From assembly GCA_963851295.1 (NCBI GenBank), contig CAWKOS010000010.1, forward strand, positions 248,001-312,000: DNA of 64,000 nucleotides, in the 5' to 3' direction. Both the position numbers and the translations under genes were made by a program. Origin of the DNA: JAOPZW01 sp963851295 (lineage in GTDB: Bacteria > Actinomycetota > Thermoleophilia > Solirubrobacterales > Solirubrobacteraceae). This document shows, one piece after another, positions 1-8,205 of this stretch. Below the pieces are notes generated by a model, which was given only the letters and a program-made list of their open reading frames with translations, did not search any database and was not told the origin of the DNA. Within the stretch, counting starts at the first letter, position 1. The number at the start of each line of letters is the position of its first letter.

Positions 1-54
1 CAGGGTCCAGGACGCCCGCGGGTGGGTCCCTCGACGCCCGCGCGGGTAGGGGCG

Positions 55-720
55 CTAGGCCGCCGCGCCGGCGAGGACGCGGGCGGCCTCGACGCGGTTG
101 TGCACGCCGAGGCGCTCGTAGATCGTGCGCACGTGGAACTTGACCGTGTTGCGCGAGATGTACAGGCGCGCGGCGATCTGGTCGTTGTCCATCCCCAGCG
201 AGAGGAGCTGGAGGACCTCTCGCTGGCGCGGGCTGAGCTGCCCGAGCGGGTTGGCCGCCGAGCGCTGGACCTGGCGCAGCCAGCCGGCCGGGAAGACGGC
301 GTGGCCGGCGACGACCTGGGCCAGCGCGGCCACGAGCTCGACGCCCGCGGTGCTCGTGAGCACGACGCCGTCGAGGTCGCCCTCGCGCGCCGCCACGCTG
401 AGCATGTCGTCGAGCGCGTCGGCCACGACGACGATCCGCAGCTCCGGCGCGACCGCCCGGATGCGGTCCAGGGCGACGAGCGTCCCTGCCGTCGGGTCGA
501 AGCCGGCGTCGAGCACGAGCACGTCGGCCTCGATCTGCGGGAGGTTGCCCAGCAGCGCCGCGGGCTCGCACGCCGAGCCCACCACGACCAGCCCGAGATC
601 GCCGAGCAGCCGGCCGAGAGCCTCGGCCATCAGCTCGCGCTGGTGGGCGACGACGACACGCACGCCTTGTTCTTGAGGCCGGACCAATTGCACAGGCAGG
701 GGAATCCTCGCCCGATCCAT
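55..720 (-). CDS. LuxR-family response regulator
   Basis: A 221-residue transcriptional regulator. Residues about 20-140 look like a response-regulator receiver fold (RVVVAHQREL start, hydrophobic strand ADVLVLDAG with the Asp in the phospho-acceptor position). Residues about 158-215 are a LuxR/NarL helix-turn-helix (LSPRQREVLQLLSLGMDNDQ, then ISRNTVKFHVRTIYERLGV). No kinase gene is adjacent, so its partner is unknown and it may be an orphan. The ATG at 720 is the only start that keeps a complete receiver domain; the open frame continues upstream to 2088 only as a shadow of the gene on the other strand. A perfect palindrome lies about 50 bases upstream and could be its own operator, which is inference. 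Confidence 0.88.
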   Translation of the reverse strand: MDRARIPLPVQLVRPQEQGVRVVVAHQRELMAEALGRLLGDLGLVVVGSACEPAALLGNLPQIEADVLVLDAGFDPTAGTLVALDRIRAVAPELRIVVVADALDDMLSVAAREGDLDGVVLTSTAGVELVAALAQVVAGHAVFPAGWLRQVQRSAANPLGQLSPRQREVLQLLSLGMDNDQIAARLYISRNTVKFHVRTIYERLGVHNRVEAARVLAGAAA

Positions 721-768
721 CGGCCGGGTCAGGGGAAGTTCTTTCCCAACCGGGTGACTCCGGCACCC

Positions 769-790
769 CATGGTCCGCGCGCGGACCATG
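769..790. promoter_or_regulatory. Perfect 22-bp palindrome, possible operator
   Basis: The two halves (CATGGTCCGCG and its exact reverse complement) meet with no spacer in the 243-bp gap between the divergent LuxR regulator and the baeRF gene. Dimeric NarL/LuxR-type regulators bind inverted sites, so control of one or both neighbours is plausible. Two further hairpins lie in the same gap: 830-845 (CGTGCC/GGCACG) and 936-953 (CTACCGC/GCGGTAG). Confidence 0.45.
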
Positions 791-950
791 CGCCGATCGG
801 CGGATTTGGGCGCTCGGTGGTAGGTATTACGTGCCGAACGGCACGAGCTTTTCAGCCTGCGGGGCGGTTGCGCGGGGCCCGGACGGCGCGGGCCGCCGGC
901 CCATGGGACGGCCGCCAGACCTGGCGCGTTGACGCCTACCGCAACGGCGG

Positions 951-956
951 TAGCGT
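951..956 (+). promoter_or_regulatory. -10 box (TAGCGT), leaderless start of baeRF gene
   Basis: TAGCGT ends 7 bases before the ATG at 964, so transcription would begin at or next to the start codon. It overlaps the right arm of the 936-953 inverted repeat, which suggests that a regulator or hairpin could mask it. Confidence 0.4.
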
Positions 957-963
957 CGTCGCC

Positions 964-2118
964 ATGCAGGCCAACGACATCACGCGCGAGCGCCTTCGCG
1001 CCCTGGCGGCGACGACGCCGGGCGACGGCAAGGTCCTCTCGCTCTTCCTCAACCTCGATCCGAGCGCGTTCGCCACCGCCGCGGCGCGCGGCACGGAGCT
1101 GCGGTCGGTGCTCGACCGGGCGGCGCGGCTGGTCCGCGAGGACGCGTCGTTGAGCCCGCACGCAAGGAGCGCGCTGCGCCGCGATGTCGAGCGCGCGCGG
1201 GCCGAGCTCGCCGACGGCGGCGCCCTCGACGCCCGCGGCGCCCACGGCCTGGCGGTCTTCGTCTCGAGCGCCGCCGGCCTGTTCGAGGTCCTGCGCCTCG
1301 CCGAGCCCGTCGACCACGACCCGGTGATCGCCGACGCGCCGTACCTCGAGCCGCTCTCGGCCATCGGCGCCCCCGAGCGCTGGTGCGTGCTGCTCGTCAA
1401 CCGGCGTACGGCGCGCCTGTTCTGCGGGCCCGGCGCCGCCCTGGAGGAGCTCGAGCAGATCGACGACGACATCCGCCGCCGCCACGATCAGGGCGGCTGG
1501 TCGCAGGCCAACTACCAGCGCTCGATCGACAAGGACGTCGCCGATCACCTGCGCCGCGCCGCCGAGGTCGCCTTCGCTCGCCTCAAGGACGACCTGCCGG
1601 TCGGCATCCTCGTCGGCGCCCCGAGCGAGCTGGCGGGCGACTTCGAGGCCCAGCTTCACCCCTACCTCGCCGAGCGCCTCGCCGGACGCCTGGAGATCGA
1701 CGTCGAGCACACGAGCGCCGAGGCGGTCCGCCAGGCCGCCGCGCCTCACGTCGAGCGCGCCGCCCGCGCCCGCGTGGACGCCGCCGTGGCGCGCCTGGCC
1801 GAGGCCTTCGGCACCGGCACCGGCCGCGCCGCCAGCGGACTCGAGGAGGTGCTCGCGGCCGTGCACGAGCAGCGCATCGAGGCGCTGCTCGTCGAGGACG
1901 GCTTCGCGGCGCCGGGCGCCGTGTGCCCGGCCTGCGGGTGGCTGAGCGCCGACGGCGCCACGGCGTGCCCCGCGGACGGCAGCGCTGTCGAGCGCGTCGA
2001 GGACGTGGTCGAGGTCGCCGTCGCGCGGACGCTCACCCAGGACGCGGACGTCCACGTGCTGCGCGACCGGCCGGAGCTCGCCTCGCACGGTCGCGTGGCC
2101 GCGACCCTGCGCTTCTAG
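964..2118 (+). CDS. baeRF-family protein (bacterial archaeo-eukaryotic release-factor homologue)
   Basis: 384 residues. The middle carries RRRHDQGGWSQANYQR, which sits where eRF1/Vms1 proteins carry the GGQ loop that hydrolyses peptidyl-tRNA; here the motif is GGWSQ, as in actinobacterial members of the family. The C-terminus has a zinc ribbon (CPACG then CPADG, about residues 320-337), as in aRF1. The likely role is release of stalled nascent chains or ribosome rescue, but the bacterial family has little direct biochemistry. The start is the ATG at 964, preceded by TAGCGT 7 bases upstream and no Shine-Dalgarno, so the mRNA is probably leaderless. The 3' end overlaps the convergent pncB-like gene by 4 bases. 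Confidence 0.8.
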   Translation: MQANDITRERLRALAATTPGDGKVLSLFLNLDPSAFATAAARGTELRSVLDRAARLVREDASLSPHARSALRRDVERARAELADGGALDARGAHGLAVFVSSAAGLFEVLRLAEPVDHDPVIADAPYLEPLSAIGAPERWCVLLVNRRTARLFCGPGAALEELEQIDDDIRRRHDQGGWSQANYQRSIDKDVADHLRRAAEVAFARLKDDLPVGILVGAPSELAGDFEAQLHPYLAERLAGRLEIDVEHTSAEAVRQAAAPHVERAARARVDAAVARLAEAFGTGTGRAASGLEEVLAAVHEQRIEALLVEDGFAAPGAVCPACGWLSADGATACPADGSAVERVEDVVEVAVARTLTQDADVHVLRDRPELASHGRVAATLRF

Positions 2119-3191
2119 GCGACCCGCTGCAGGCGCGGATTGGGACGCTCGTGGCGACCGGCCTTGGCGACCATGTCACCGTCGACGCGCACGACGTCGG
2201 CGGTGAAGTCGTTCTGGCCGCGCAGCAGCGAGGAGCCCACGCCGTAGGCGTCGACCGGCGCATGCTCGGCCTCGAAGCGCGCGATCTTCTCGGCGTCGAA
2301 GCCGCCCGAGACGACGATCCGCACGTGCCGGTGGCCCGCGGCGTCGAGCGCCTCGCGCACGCGCCGGGCCAGCAGCGCGGTGACGCCGCGGTTGCGCTCG
2401 GGGTCGGGCTCGCTCTGGAGGGCGACGTCGACGAGGCGCTCGGAGGTGTCCAGGCGCACGCCCCAGAGGCCCTCGCCGAGCGCGTCGGCGACCTCCAGCG
2501 CCGTCCTGACCGAGTCGTTCTCGAAGTCGACGAGCACGGTGATGTTCGTATCGGCGCCGTAGCGGCCGGCGAAGCTCCGCGCGGCCGCCACGGTGTCGCC
2601 CCCGAAGGCCGCGATCAGGCCGTGCGGAACCGTGCCCACGCCGCGCCCGCCCCACCACGACGCCTGGGCGTCGGTCGAGACGCCGATCGCGCCCGCGACG
2701 TGGGCCGCCCAGCCGTCGCCGGTCTGCACCAGCCAGTGGTCATGGCGCGCCGGGAAGAAGAGGATGGGCTTGCCGTGCGCGGCGTGCACCACCGCCGCGA
2801 CGTTGCGCATCACGAGCGTGCGCCGCGCCAGGCATCCCAGGTAGACCGTCTCCAGATGCGCGAACAGCGAGTAGTCGCCCTCGATGGTCAGGACCGTCTC
2901 GAACGGCTCGATCGCGTCGCCCTCCGCGAGCGCGTGGACCTCGAGGTCGGCCCAGCCGCCCTCCCAGCCGCCGTCGACGTGGCGCCCGGCGCACAGGGCG
3001 AGGACGGCGATCGCCTCGTCGATGCCGCCGAGGATCGACTCCTCCTTCTGGAAGACCTGCATGAGGACGCGCGGGTGACGGTCCTCGAGCTCGAGCAGCT
3101 CGCGCGTGAGGTTGAAGTACTGGTCGGTGTAATACCCCTCGCGCATGCGCTCGACGGGCAGCCGGAACGTCTCGGGAGGCAGGCGCGCCAC
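2115..3191 (-). CDS. Nicotinate phosphoribosyltransferase family protein
   Basis: 358 residues, matching the nicotinate phosphoribosyltransferase fold from end to end: REGYYTDQYFN near the N-terminus, FQKEESILGG, the phosphoribosyl-binding strands VVSGGFDAEKI and VDAYGVGSSLL near the C-terminus. The reaction is nicotinate + PRPP + ATP to nicotinate mononucleotide, the first step of the Preiss-Handler NAD salvage route, in the cytosol. The start is a GTG at 3191, only 11 bases from the divergent pcm ATG, so the two promoters must overlap or lie inside the coding regions. No other NAD gene is nearby. Nicotinamide-specific activity cannot be excluded from sequence alone. Confidence 0.85.
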   Translation of the reverse strand: MARLPPETFRLPVERMREGYYTDQYFNLTRELLELEDRHPRVLMQVFQKEESILGGIDEAIAVLALCAGRHVDGGWEGGWADLEVHALAEGDAIEPFETVLTIEGDYSLFAHLETVYLGCLARRTLVMRNVAAVVHAAHGKPILFFPARHDHWLVQTGDGWAAHVAGAIGVSTDAQASWWGGRGVGTVPHGLIAAFGGDTVAAARSFAGRYGADTNITVLVDFENDSVRTALEVADALGEGLWGVRLDTSERLVDVALQSEPDPERNRGVTALLARRVREALDAAGHRHVRIVVSGGFDAEKIARFEAEHAPVDAYGVGSSLLRGQNDFTADVVRVDGDMVAKAGRHERPNPRLQRVA

Positions 3192-3202
3192 GCGGTGATC
3201 CT

Positions 3203-3817
3203 ATGCACGACGTCGACTCGCTGATCGCCGAGCTGCGGCCCTACGTCGCCGACGAGCGCGTGCTCGAGGCGGTCGCCTCGGTGCCGCGCGAGCGCTTCGT
3301 GCCGGCGCCGCTGCGCGGCCGCGCCTACGACAACCGCGCCCTCTCCATCGGATGCGGCCAGACAATCTCCCAGCCGCTCGTCGTCGCGCGCATGAGCGAG
3401 CTGCTCGACCCGCAGCCGGGCGACCGGGTCCTCGACGTCGGCACCGGCTCGGGCTACCACGCGGCCGTCCTGGCGCGGCTCGGCGCCCACGTGTGGTCGA
3501 TCGAACGCCACCAGCGCCTCTCGCGCCGCGCGGCGCGCAACCTCGAGGCCGCCGGGATCGACAACGTCACCCTCGTGGTCGGCGACGGCACGCGCGGCGT
3601 GCCCGAGGCCGCGCCGTTCGACGCGATCAACGTCGCGGCGGCGGGCAGCCTCGACGCCCTCGGCGAGCTCGAGGCCCAGCTCGCGCCGGGCGGCCGGCTC
3701 GTGGCGCCGGTCACCGAGCCCTTGCAGCGCCTGTCCATGACGCGCCGCACGCCCGCGGGGCTGGCGCGCGAGCTGTTCGAGGAGGTGCGCTTCGTGCCGC
3801 TCGTGCGCGACCGGTGA
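3203..3817 (+). CDS. pcm: Protein-L-isoaspartate O-methyltransferase
   Basis: 204 residues, the usual length for bacterial Pcm. It transfers a methyl group from SAM to isoaspartyl residues in damaged proteins, allowing repair to aspartate. Visible motifs are VPRERFVP and the substrate-side stretch GCGQTISQPLVVARM (about residues 50-64), SAM motif I VLDVGTGSGYHAAVLA (about 77-92), and the motif II/III region GDGTRGVPEAAPFDAI. The protein ends a little short of members with a long C-terminal tail but contains the full catalytic core. It starts 11 bases from the divergent nicotinate phosphoribosyltransferase. Confidence 0.92.
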   Translation: MHDVDSLIAELRPYVADERVLEAVASVPRERFVPAPLRGRAYDNRALSIGCGQTISQPLVVARMSELLDPQPGDRVLDVGTGSGYHAAVLARLGAHVWSIERHQRLSRRAARNLEAAGIDNVTLVVGDGTRGVPEAAPFDAINVAAAGSLDALGELEAQLAPGGRLVAPVTEPLQRLSMTRRTPAGLARELFEEVRFVPLVRDR

Positions 3818-3821
3818 GCGC

Positions 3822-4022
3822 CTAGGGCTGCGAGGCGGGCGGGTGAAAGCCCTCCCACCGTCGCCGCTCCGCCTCGATGGCGGCCTGCTCGTGCTCGCCC
3901 AGGCGCGCGGCGGGCGCGCGCTCGGGGTCGCAGAGCAGCTCCAGGCAGCGCTCGGCGCACTCGGCGTGGCGCTCCTCGGGAGAGACGCGGATCGCGGCGA
4001 TGACCCGGCTGACCAGGCTCAC
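3822..4022 (-). CDS. Small hypothetical protein, last gene of the ligD operon
   Basis: A 66-residue acidic, helical protein with no family I recognise (VSLVSRVIAAIRVSPEERHA near the start; a Glu/Arg-rich end finishing EGFHPPASQP). I chose the GTG at 4022 because it lies 10 bases after the ligD stop with a weak AGGG 4-7 bases before it; the longer ATG at 4058 would run into ligD. Two cysteines (HAECAERCLELLC region) are the only notable residues. It ends 4 bases past the convergent pcm stop. Whether it takes part in end joining is unknown. Confidence 0.5.
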   Translation of the reverse strand: MSLVSRVIAAIRVSPEERHAECAERCLELLCDPERAPAARLGEHEQAAIEAERRRWEGFHPPASQP

Positions 4023-4032
4023 GCCCTGCACG

Positions 4033-6357
4033 CTACGCGCCCGGGAGCCGCTGGACAAGCGTGGCCACCGGGGCGAAGAGGTCGCCCTGCTCCTCGACGC
4101 GCCGCAGGACGTCGGCGGCCTCGAAGGTCAGGTCCTCGGGTGAGCGCGTGGCCGCGACCTCGTCCCAGGAGACCGGCGTCGAGACCGTCGGGCGCGCCAT
4201 CGCCCGCAGCGAGTAGACGCTGACCGTCGTCTTGTTGACGTCGTTCTGGCTCCAGTCGACGAGCACCTTGCCCGCGCGGGCGGACTTCGTCTGGCGCGCG
4301 ACGACGAGGCCCGGCTCCTCGCGCGCCAGCAGCTCGGCGACCGCCTTGGAGAACGCCTTGGTCTGCGCGAAGGTCGCCTCGCCGTTCAGCGGCAGGTAGA
4401 CCTGCATGCCCTTCGAGCCCGAGGTCTTGGCGAAGCTCTGCAGCCCCAGCCCCTCGAACATCCCCTGCAGCAGCGTCGCCACGCGCGCGCACTCGACGAC
4501 GGTCGCGGGCGGCCCGGGGTCGAGGTCGAAGGCGACGAGCGTCGGCCGCTCGGGCCTGGCGGCGAGCGCGAGCGAGGTGTGCAGCTCGAGGTCGGCGAGG
4601 TTGGCCAGCCACACGAGCGTCGGCTCGTCCTCGGCGAGGACGTAGTCGATCGAGCCCACGCGTGCGGTCTGCACCCAGTCGGGGCGGTGCGAGGGCGCGT
4701 TCTTCTCGTAGAAGAACTGCGCGTCGACGCCGTTGGGGTAGCGCTTGAGGGTCAGCGCGCGCCCGCCGACGTGCGGGAGCACCGCCGGCGCGATGCGCGC
4801 GAAGTAGTCGATGACGTCGCGCTTGGCGAAGCCGGCCTCGGGATAGAGGACCTTGTCGAGGTTGGAGAGCTTGACCTCGCGGCCCCCGACCTGCGCGACG
4901 ACCGCGTTGGCCTCCTCGCGCACGACGAGCTCGGAGGGCTTGTCGTCGCGCAGGCCCTTGTAGGAGGGCGCGCGCAGCTGGCCGCCGTCGGTCCACTCGC
5001 GGAACTCGACCTCGGCCACGAGCTCGGGCTCGGCGAAGACGGCGCCGCGCGGGATCTTCGGCCCGCCCGGGGCGAAGGGCGAGTCCTCGCGCTCGAGCGG
5101 GCGCAGCCGCTCGCCGAGCACGTCGAGCTCGGACTCGGTGAAGCCGGTCCCGACGCGGCCGATGTGGCGCAGGCCGCCGTCGTCCTCGCGCACGCCGACC
5201 AGCAGCGCCCCGATCCGGTCGCGGCGCTTGCCGTCGCCCGGCACCCAGCCACCGATCACGACCTCCTGGCGGTGGACGTTCTTGATCTTCAGCCACGCCG
5301 GCGTGCGCCGACCCGGCTCGTAGGTCGAGTCCAGGCGCTTGGCGAGGACGCCCTCGAGGCCCTGCTCGGCGGTCGCGGCCAGGAGCTGCGCGCCGTGGCC
5401 GACGACGTGGTCGGGCACCCGCCAGCGCTCGCCTTCGCGCAGGCCGAGCTCGGCCAGGCGCGCGCGGCGCTCGACGTAGGGCAGCTCCATGAGCGAGTGC
5501 CCGTCGAGCCACAGCAGGTCGAAGATCACGTAGGTGACCGGCGTGTCCTTCATCAGCCGCCGGACGGCGCTCTCGGAGCTGACGTGCATGCGCCGCTGCA
5601 GGGCGCCGAAGCTGGGCCGCCCCTCGGCGTCGAGGGCGACGACCTCGCCGTCGAGGATCGCGCGGTGGTGGCTGAGGGCGCGGTTGAGGCGGCCGAGCTC
5701 GGGATAGCGCGGCGTGATGTCGAGCAGGTTGCGCGAGTGCAGGCGCAGGCGCCCGGGCTCGGAGTGGCAGATCGCCCGCACGCCGTCCCACTTGAGCTCG
5801 AAGGCCCAGTCGCCGTCGTCGCGCGGCAGCGTCCCGGCGCGCGCGAGCATGGGGACGAGCTTGTCGGGCATGGGCTCCGCCGCCGCGGGGTCGGCGGGCG
5901 GGTCCATGCGGTGGATCATCCAGTTCTTGGGGTCCTCGTCCTTGTCGATCGGGAAGAGCGCATAGCGGCCCTCGACGCGCGCGCCGTGCAGGCGCACCTC
6001 GATCTTGCGCGGCTCCCACTTGAGGATGTCGTAGGCGCCCCGGTCCCAGACGCGCATGCTCCCGGCGCCGTACTGGCCCTTGGGGATGTCGCCCTCGAAC
6101 TCGAGGTACTCGAGCGGGTGGTCCTCGGTGTGGACGGCGAGGCGGTTGTCCTTCGGCGCCTCGGGCAGCCCGTTGGGGATCGCGAAGGAGACCAGGACGC
6201 CGTCGTGCTCGAGGCGCAGGTCCCAGTGCAGGCGGGTGGCGTGGTGCTCCTGGACGACGAAGCGCCCGCCACCGGCGCCCTCGTCGCCGTCGCCCATCGG
6301 CTCGGGGGTCGCGCCCGCCGTGCGCTTGGCGCGGTAGGTCTCGAGCTTGTCACTCAC
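4033..6357 (-). CDS. ligD: ATP-dependent DNA ligase D (phosphoesterase-ligase-polymerase)
   Basis: 774 residues, a complete LigD for non-homologous end joining. Domain order is 3'-phosphoesterase (about 35-160, HWDLRLEHDG at 44-53 and VHTEDHPLEY at 75-84), ligase (about 165-470, catalytic Lys189 in ELKWDG, later EGVLAK and the WLKIK motif at 355-359), then archaeo-eukaryotic-type primase/polymerase (about 495-770, catalytic acids in FDLDPG at 610-615 and the SGSKGMQVYLPL stretch). This order differs from mycobacterial LigD, where the polymerase comes first. The GTG start at 6357 overlaps the upstream acyltransferase stop in a GTGA junction. No ku gene is in the window, so the end-binding partner must be elsewhere. 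Confidence 0.93.
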   Translation of the reverse strand: MSDKLETYRAKRTAGATPEPMGDGDEGAGGGRFVVQEHHATRLHWDLRLEHDGVLVSFAIPNGLPEAPKDNRLAVHTEDHPLEYLEFEGDIPKGQYGAGSMRVWDRGAYDILKWEPRKIEVRLHGARVEGRYALFPIDKDEDPKNWMIHRMDPPADPAAAEPMPDKLVPMLARAGTLPRDDGDWAFELKWDGVRAICHSEPGRLRLHSRNLLDITPRYPELGRLNRALSHHRAILDGEVVALDAEGRPSFGALQRRMHVSSESAVRRLMKDTPVTYVIFDLLWLDGHSLMELPYVERRARLAELGLREGERWRVPDHVVGHGAQLLAATAEQGLEGVLAKRLDSTYEPGRRTPAWLKIKNVHRQEVVIGGWVPGDGKRRDRIGALLVGVREDDGGLRHIGRVGTGFTESELDVLGERLRPLEREDSPFAPGGPKIPRGAVFAEPELVAEVEFREWTDGGQLRAPSYKGLRDDKPSELVVREEANAVVAQVGGREVKLSNLDKVLYPEAGFAKRDVIDYFARIAPAVLPHVGGRALTLKRYPNGVDAQFFYEKNAPSHRPDWVQTARVGSIDYVLAEDEPTLVWLANLADLELHTSLALAARPERPTLVAFDLDPGPPATVVECARVATLLQGMFEGLGLQSFAKTSGSKGMQVYLPLNGEATFAQTKAFSKAVAELLAREEPGLVVARQTKSARAGKVLVDWSQNDVNKTTVSVYSLRAMARPTVSTPVSWDEVAATRSPEDLTFEAADVLRRVEEQGDLFAPVATLVQRLPGA

Positions 6358-7043
6358 GTCAGCGCCCGGATCGCCTCGGCCGGGTTGCCGGCCACCAGCC
6401 AGCCCCCGGGGTGCTCGCCGGCGCGCACGACCGAGCCCGCCGCCACCACGGCGCGCGGGCCGATGCGCGCGCCGCGCAGGACGACGCAGTTCGCGCTCAG
6501 CAGCGCGTCGTCGCCGATCGCGATCGGCTCGGCGTGCAGCGGGCTGGCGCGCCAGCCGCGGCCGTCGTCCGTGTGGTCGGAGTCGATGATCGAGGTCCGC
6601 TCGCCGATGCCGGCGCGCGCGCCGATGCTGACCCCGGCCGTGGCGTGGATCGCGGCGAGGCGGGCGATCACCGCCTCGTCGCCGACGGTGAGCGTCGCGC
6701 GCGACTTCAGCAGGCACCCGTCGCGCACGTTGACCCGCTCGCCGAGGCGCAGCGCGCCGCCCTCCAGCTGGATCCGGCACCAGCCCTCGAAGCGCGTCCC
6801 GGCTCCGACGTCGAGCGTGCTGCCCGCGCTGACGGCGAGGACGAGGTCGCGGCCGAGGTCGACGTCGCGCCCGATGCGGATCGTCAGGGAGCCGCGGCCC
6901 GGGATCGGCTCCAGGCGCGGGAGGGTGCGAAAGCGCGGGGTCGCGTCGCAGGCGATGCGCGCCCGGATGCCCAGGCGCGCCAGGCGCGCGCGGGAGGCGA
7001 CCGTCCAGAGGGTGAAGCGCAGGGCCCGAAGGGCGTGGACCAA
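6354..7043 (-). CDS. Left-handed beta-helix (hexapeptide) acyltransferase
   Basis: 229 residues, with repeated hexapeptide turns from about residue 55 to 220 (VDLGRD, TLDVGAGTRF, ARIGPRAVVAAGSVV) ending in the typical VAGNPAEAIRAL. These enzymes are trimeric and transfer acetyl or other acyl groups from CoA to sugars, xenobiotics or lipopolysaccharide intermediates. The N-terminal 50 residues are basic and variable. The start is a TTG at 7043 with TATCCT 7 bases upstream and no Shine-Dalgarno. It is translationally coupled to ligD by a 4-base overlap, an unexpected partner. The substrate cannot be inferred. Confidence 0.78.
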   Translation of the reverse strand: MVHALRALRFTLWTVASRARLARLGIRARIACDATPRFRTLPRLEPIPGRGSLTIRIGRDVDLGRDLVLAVSAGSTLDVGAGTRFEGWCRIQLEGGALRLGERVNVRDGCLLKSRATLTVGDEAVIARLAAIHATAGVSIGARAGIGERTSIIDSDHTDDGRGWRASPLHAEPIAIGDDALLSANCVVLRGARIGPRAVVAAGSVVRAGEHPGGWLVAGNPAEAIRALT

Positions 7044-7050
7044 GGCGCCG

Positions 7051-7056
7051 AGGATA
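7051..7056 (-). promoter_or_regulatory. -10 box (TATCCT), leaderless acyltransferase-ligD operon
   Basis: TATCCT on the minus strand ends 7 bases before the TTG at 7043. It supports the TTG as the true start and would drive the acyltransferase-ligD-small protein transcript. Confidence 0.4.
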
Positions 7057-7085
7057 CCGTCAGCGCATGGTGCCGACCGGCGAGC

Positions 7086-7718
7086 TCACCGCCGGATCGT
7101 GAGCTGCGTCCCGACGGGCACCGTGCGCATCAGCCAGCGCACGGCGGCGTCGCGGGCGCGCAGGCAGCCCTCCGAGGCCGCCGCCCCGACGAGATCGGGG
7201 CGGTCGGTCGCGTGGATGGCCAGGCGGCCGTCGATCGGGCCCGTGCGCACCGTCGGCTGGTGGCCGGAGAGGGCGAGGATGCAGCAGCCGTAGGCGCTGC
7301 CGAAGGGGCGGCCGCCGAGCTTGTCGGTGATCGCGTAGGTCCCCGGCGGCGTCGGCGTCGAGGGCGCCCCGATCGCCACGCGCAGGGTGCGGACCCGGTG
7401 GGCGGCGTGCACGACGGTCAGCGTGCGCGCGCTGAGGTCGGCGGCCAGGCGCCAGCCTGTGCGCCGCGTGACGAACACGCGCCGGTCCACGCGGACCCAC
7501 GCCCGCCTGCCGTTGGGGACCAGGAAGGTCGTGACCGCCGCCCACGGCCCGCGCCGGTGGGTGACCGAGAGGATCAGCCGCCGCCCGTAGACCGTCTTGG
7601 GGAGCACGCGGTACAGCAGCTTGCCTCCGGGTCGCACGTGCATCCGCACGAGGTGCCCGGGCCTGACTTTCAGGATCTCCGTCGGTTGCACGACGGGCGT
7701 GGGCGGGACCGCGAGCAC
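7086..7718 (-). CDS. L,D-transpeptidase (YkuD) family protein
   Basis: 210 residues. The C-terminal half is a YkuD catalytic domain with His169 (GRLAIHATDRP) and the nucleophile Cys185 in SEGCLRARD. Members form 3-3 peptidoglycan cross-links or attach proteins to the wall. The N-terminal half (VTTFLVPNGRRAWVRVD, then ADLSARTLTVVHAAHRVRTL) resembles the strand-rich region that precedes this domain in actinobacterial homologues. The odd point is the N-terminus: with the GTG at 7718, which has TAGCAT 6 bases upstream, there is no hydrophobic signal peptide although the enzyme family works outside the membrane. No in-frame start lies further upstream, so secretion or function may be impaired. Confidence 0.83.
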   Translation of the reverse strand: MLAVPPTPVVQPTEILKVRPGHLVRMHVRPGGKLLYRVLPKTVYGRRLILSVTHRRGPWAAVTTFLVPNGRRAWVRVDRRVFVTRRTGWRLAADLSARTLTVVHAAHRVRTLRVAIGAPSTPTPPGTYAITDKLGGRPFGSAYGCCILALSGHQPTVRTGPIDGRLAIHATDRPDLVGAAASEGCLRARDAAVRWLMRTVPVGTQLTIRR

Positions 7719-7724
7719 GGTCCG

Positions 7725-7730
7725 ATGCTA
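7725..7730 (-). promoter_or_regulatory. -10 box (TAGCAT), leaderless L,D-transpeptidase start
   Basis: TAGCAT ends 6 bases before the GTG at 7718 on the minus strand, supporting that start codon despite the missing signal peptide. Confidence 0.35.
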
Positions 7731-7765
7731 CGGCGCGGGGCGGCCGGGCCGCGCAGCGCCAACTG

Positions 7766-7784
7766 ATGTGTGACTCACGCACAT
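7766..7784. promoter_or_regulatory. Inverted repeat upstream of DUF3224-MarR operon, possible MarR operator
   Basis: ATGTGTG and CGCACAT pair at 6 of 7 positions around a 5-base spacer. The 19-base size fits MarR-family sites, and a MarR gene is the second gene of the downstream operon. A second short hairpin, GTGGG/CCCAC, lies just before the ATG at 7803. Autoregulation is inference. Confidence 0.35.
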
Positions 7785-7802
7785 GTGGGTACTGCTCCCA
7801 CC

Positions 7803-8201
7803 ATGAGCACACATGCGAAAGGCACATTCGAGATCAAGGGCTGGGAGGAGAGCCCCTACGAGGAGCTCGCGGGCGACGCCAAGCTGACGCGCGCGAGCGT
7901 GGCACAGGCGTTCACCGGCGACCTCGAGGGCGAGGGCTCCGTCGAGTGGCTCATGTGCTACCGCGAGGACCAGACGGCCGACTTCGTCGGCCTGCAGCGC
8001 TTCGTGGGGCGCCTGGGCGAGCGCTCGGGGAGCTTCGTGATGCAGACGCAGGGCACCTTCGACGGCTCCGAGGCGCGCGGTCGCCTGGAGGTGGTCGAGC
8101 GCTCCGGCACCGACGAGCTCGCGGGCATCACGGGCACGGGCGCCTTCACGGCGCCGCGCGGGCCCGAGGCCTCGGTCGAGCTCGACTACGACTTCGAGTA
8201 G
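7803..8201 (+). CDS. DUF3224 domain protein
   Basis: 132 residues, all of it the DUF3224 beta-barrel-like family of small actinobacterial proteins (AKGTFEIKGWEESPYEEL at the start, EGEGSVEWLMCYREDQTADF and VGLQRFVGRLGERSGSFVMQ in the middle, SVELDYDFE at the end). The biochemical role is unknown; members resemble allene-oxide-cyclase-like ligand-binding barrels. The ATG at 7803 gives the usual family N-terminus; the ATG at 7770 adds a low-complexity leader. It is followed after 4 bases by the MarR gene, so the pair is probably co-regulated. Confidence 0.85.
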   Translation: MSTHAKGTFEIKGWEESPYEELAGDAKLTRASVAQAFTGDLEGEGSVEWLMCYREDQTADFVGLQRFVGRLGERSGSFVMQTQGTFDGSEARGRLEVVERSGTDELAGITGTGAFTAPRGPEASVELDYDFE

Positions 8202-8205
8202 CCCG

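Noticed and set aside
22..963. Upstream extension of the baeRF frame over the LuxR gene
   Set aside because: It runs antisense through the LuxR coding region; the family N-terminus and the -10 box place the start at 964.
4579..7293. A 904-residue open frame antisense to ligD and the acyltransferase
   Set aside because: No domain is recognisable, its composition is Ala/Arg/Val-heavy as expected of a reverse frame in very GC-rich DNA, and ligD on the other strand is complete and intact.
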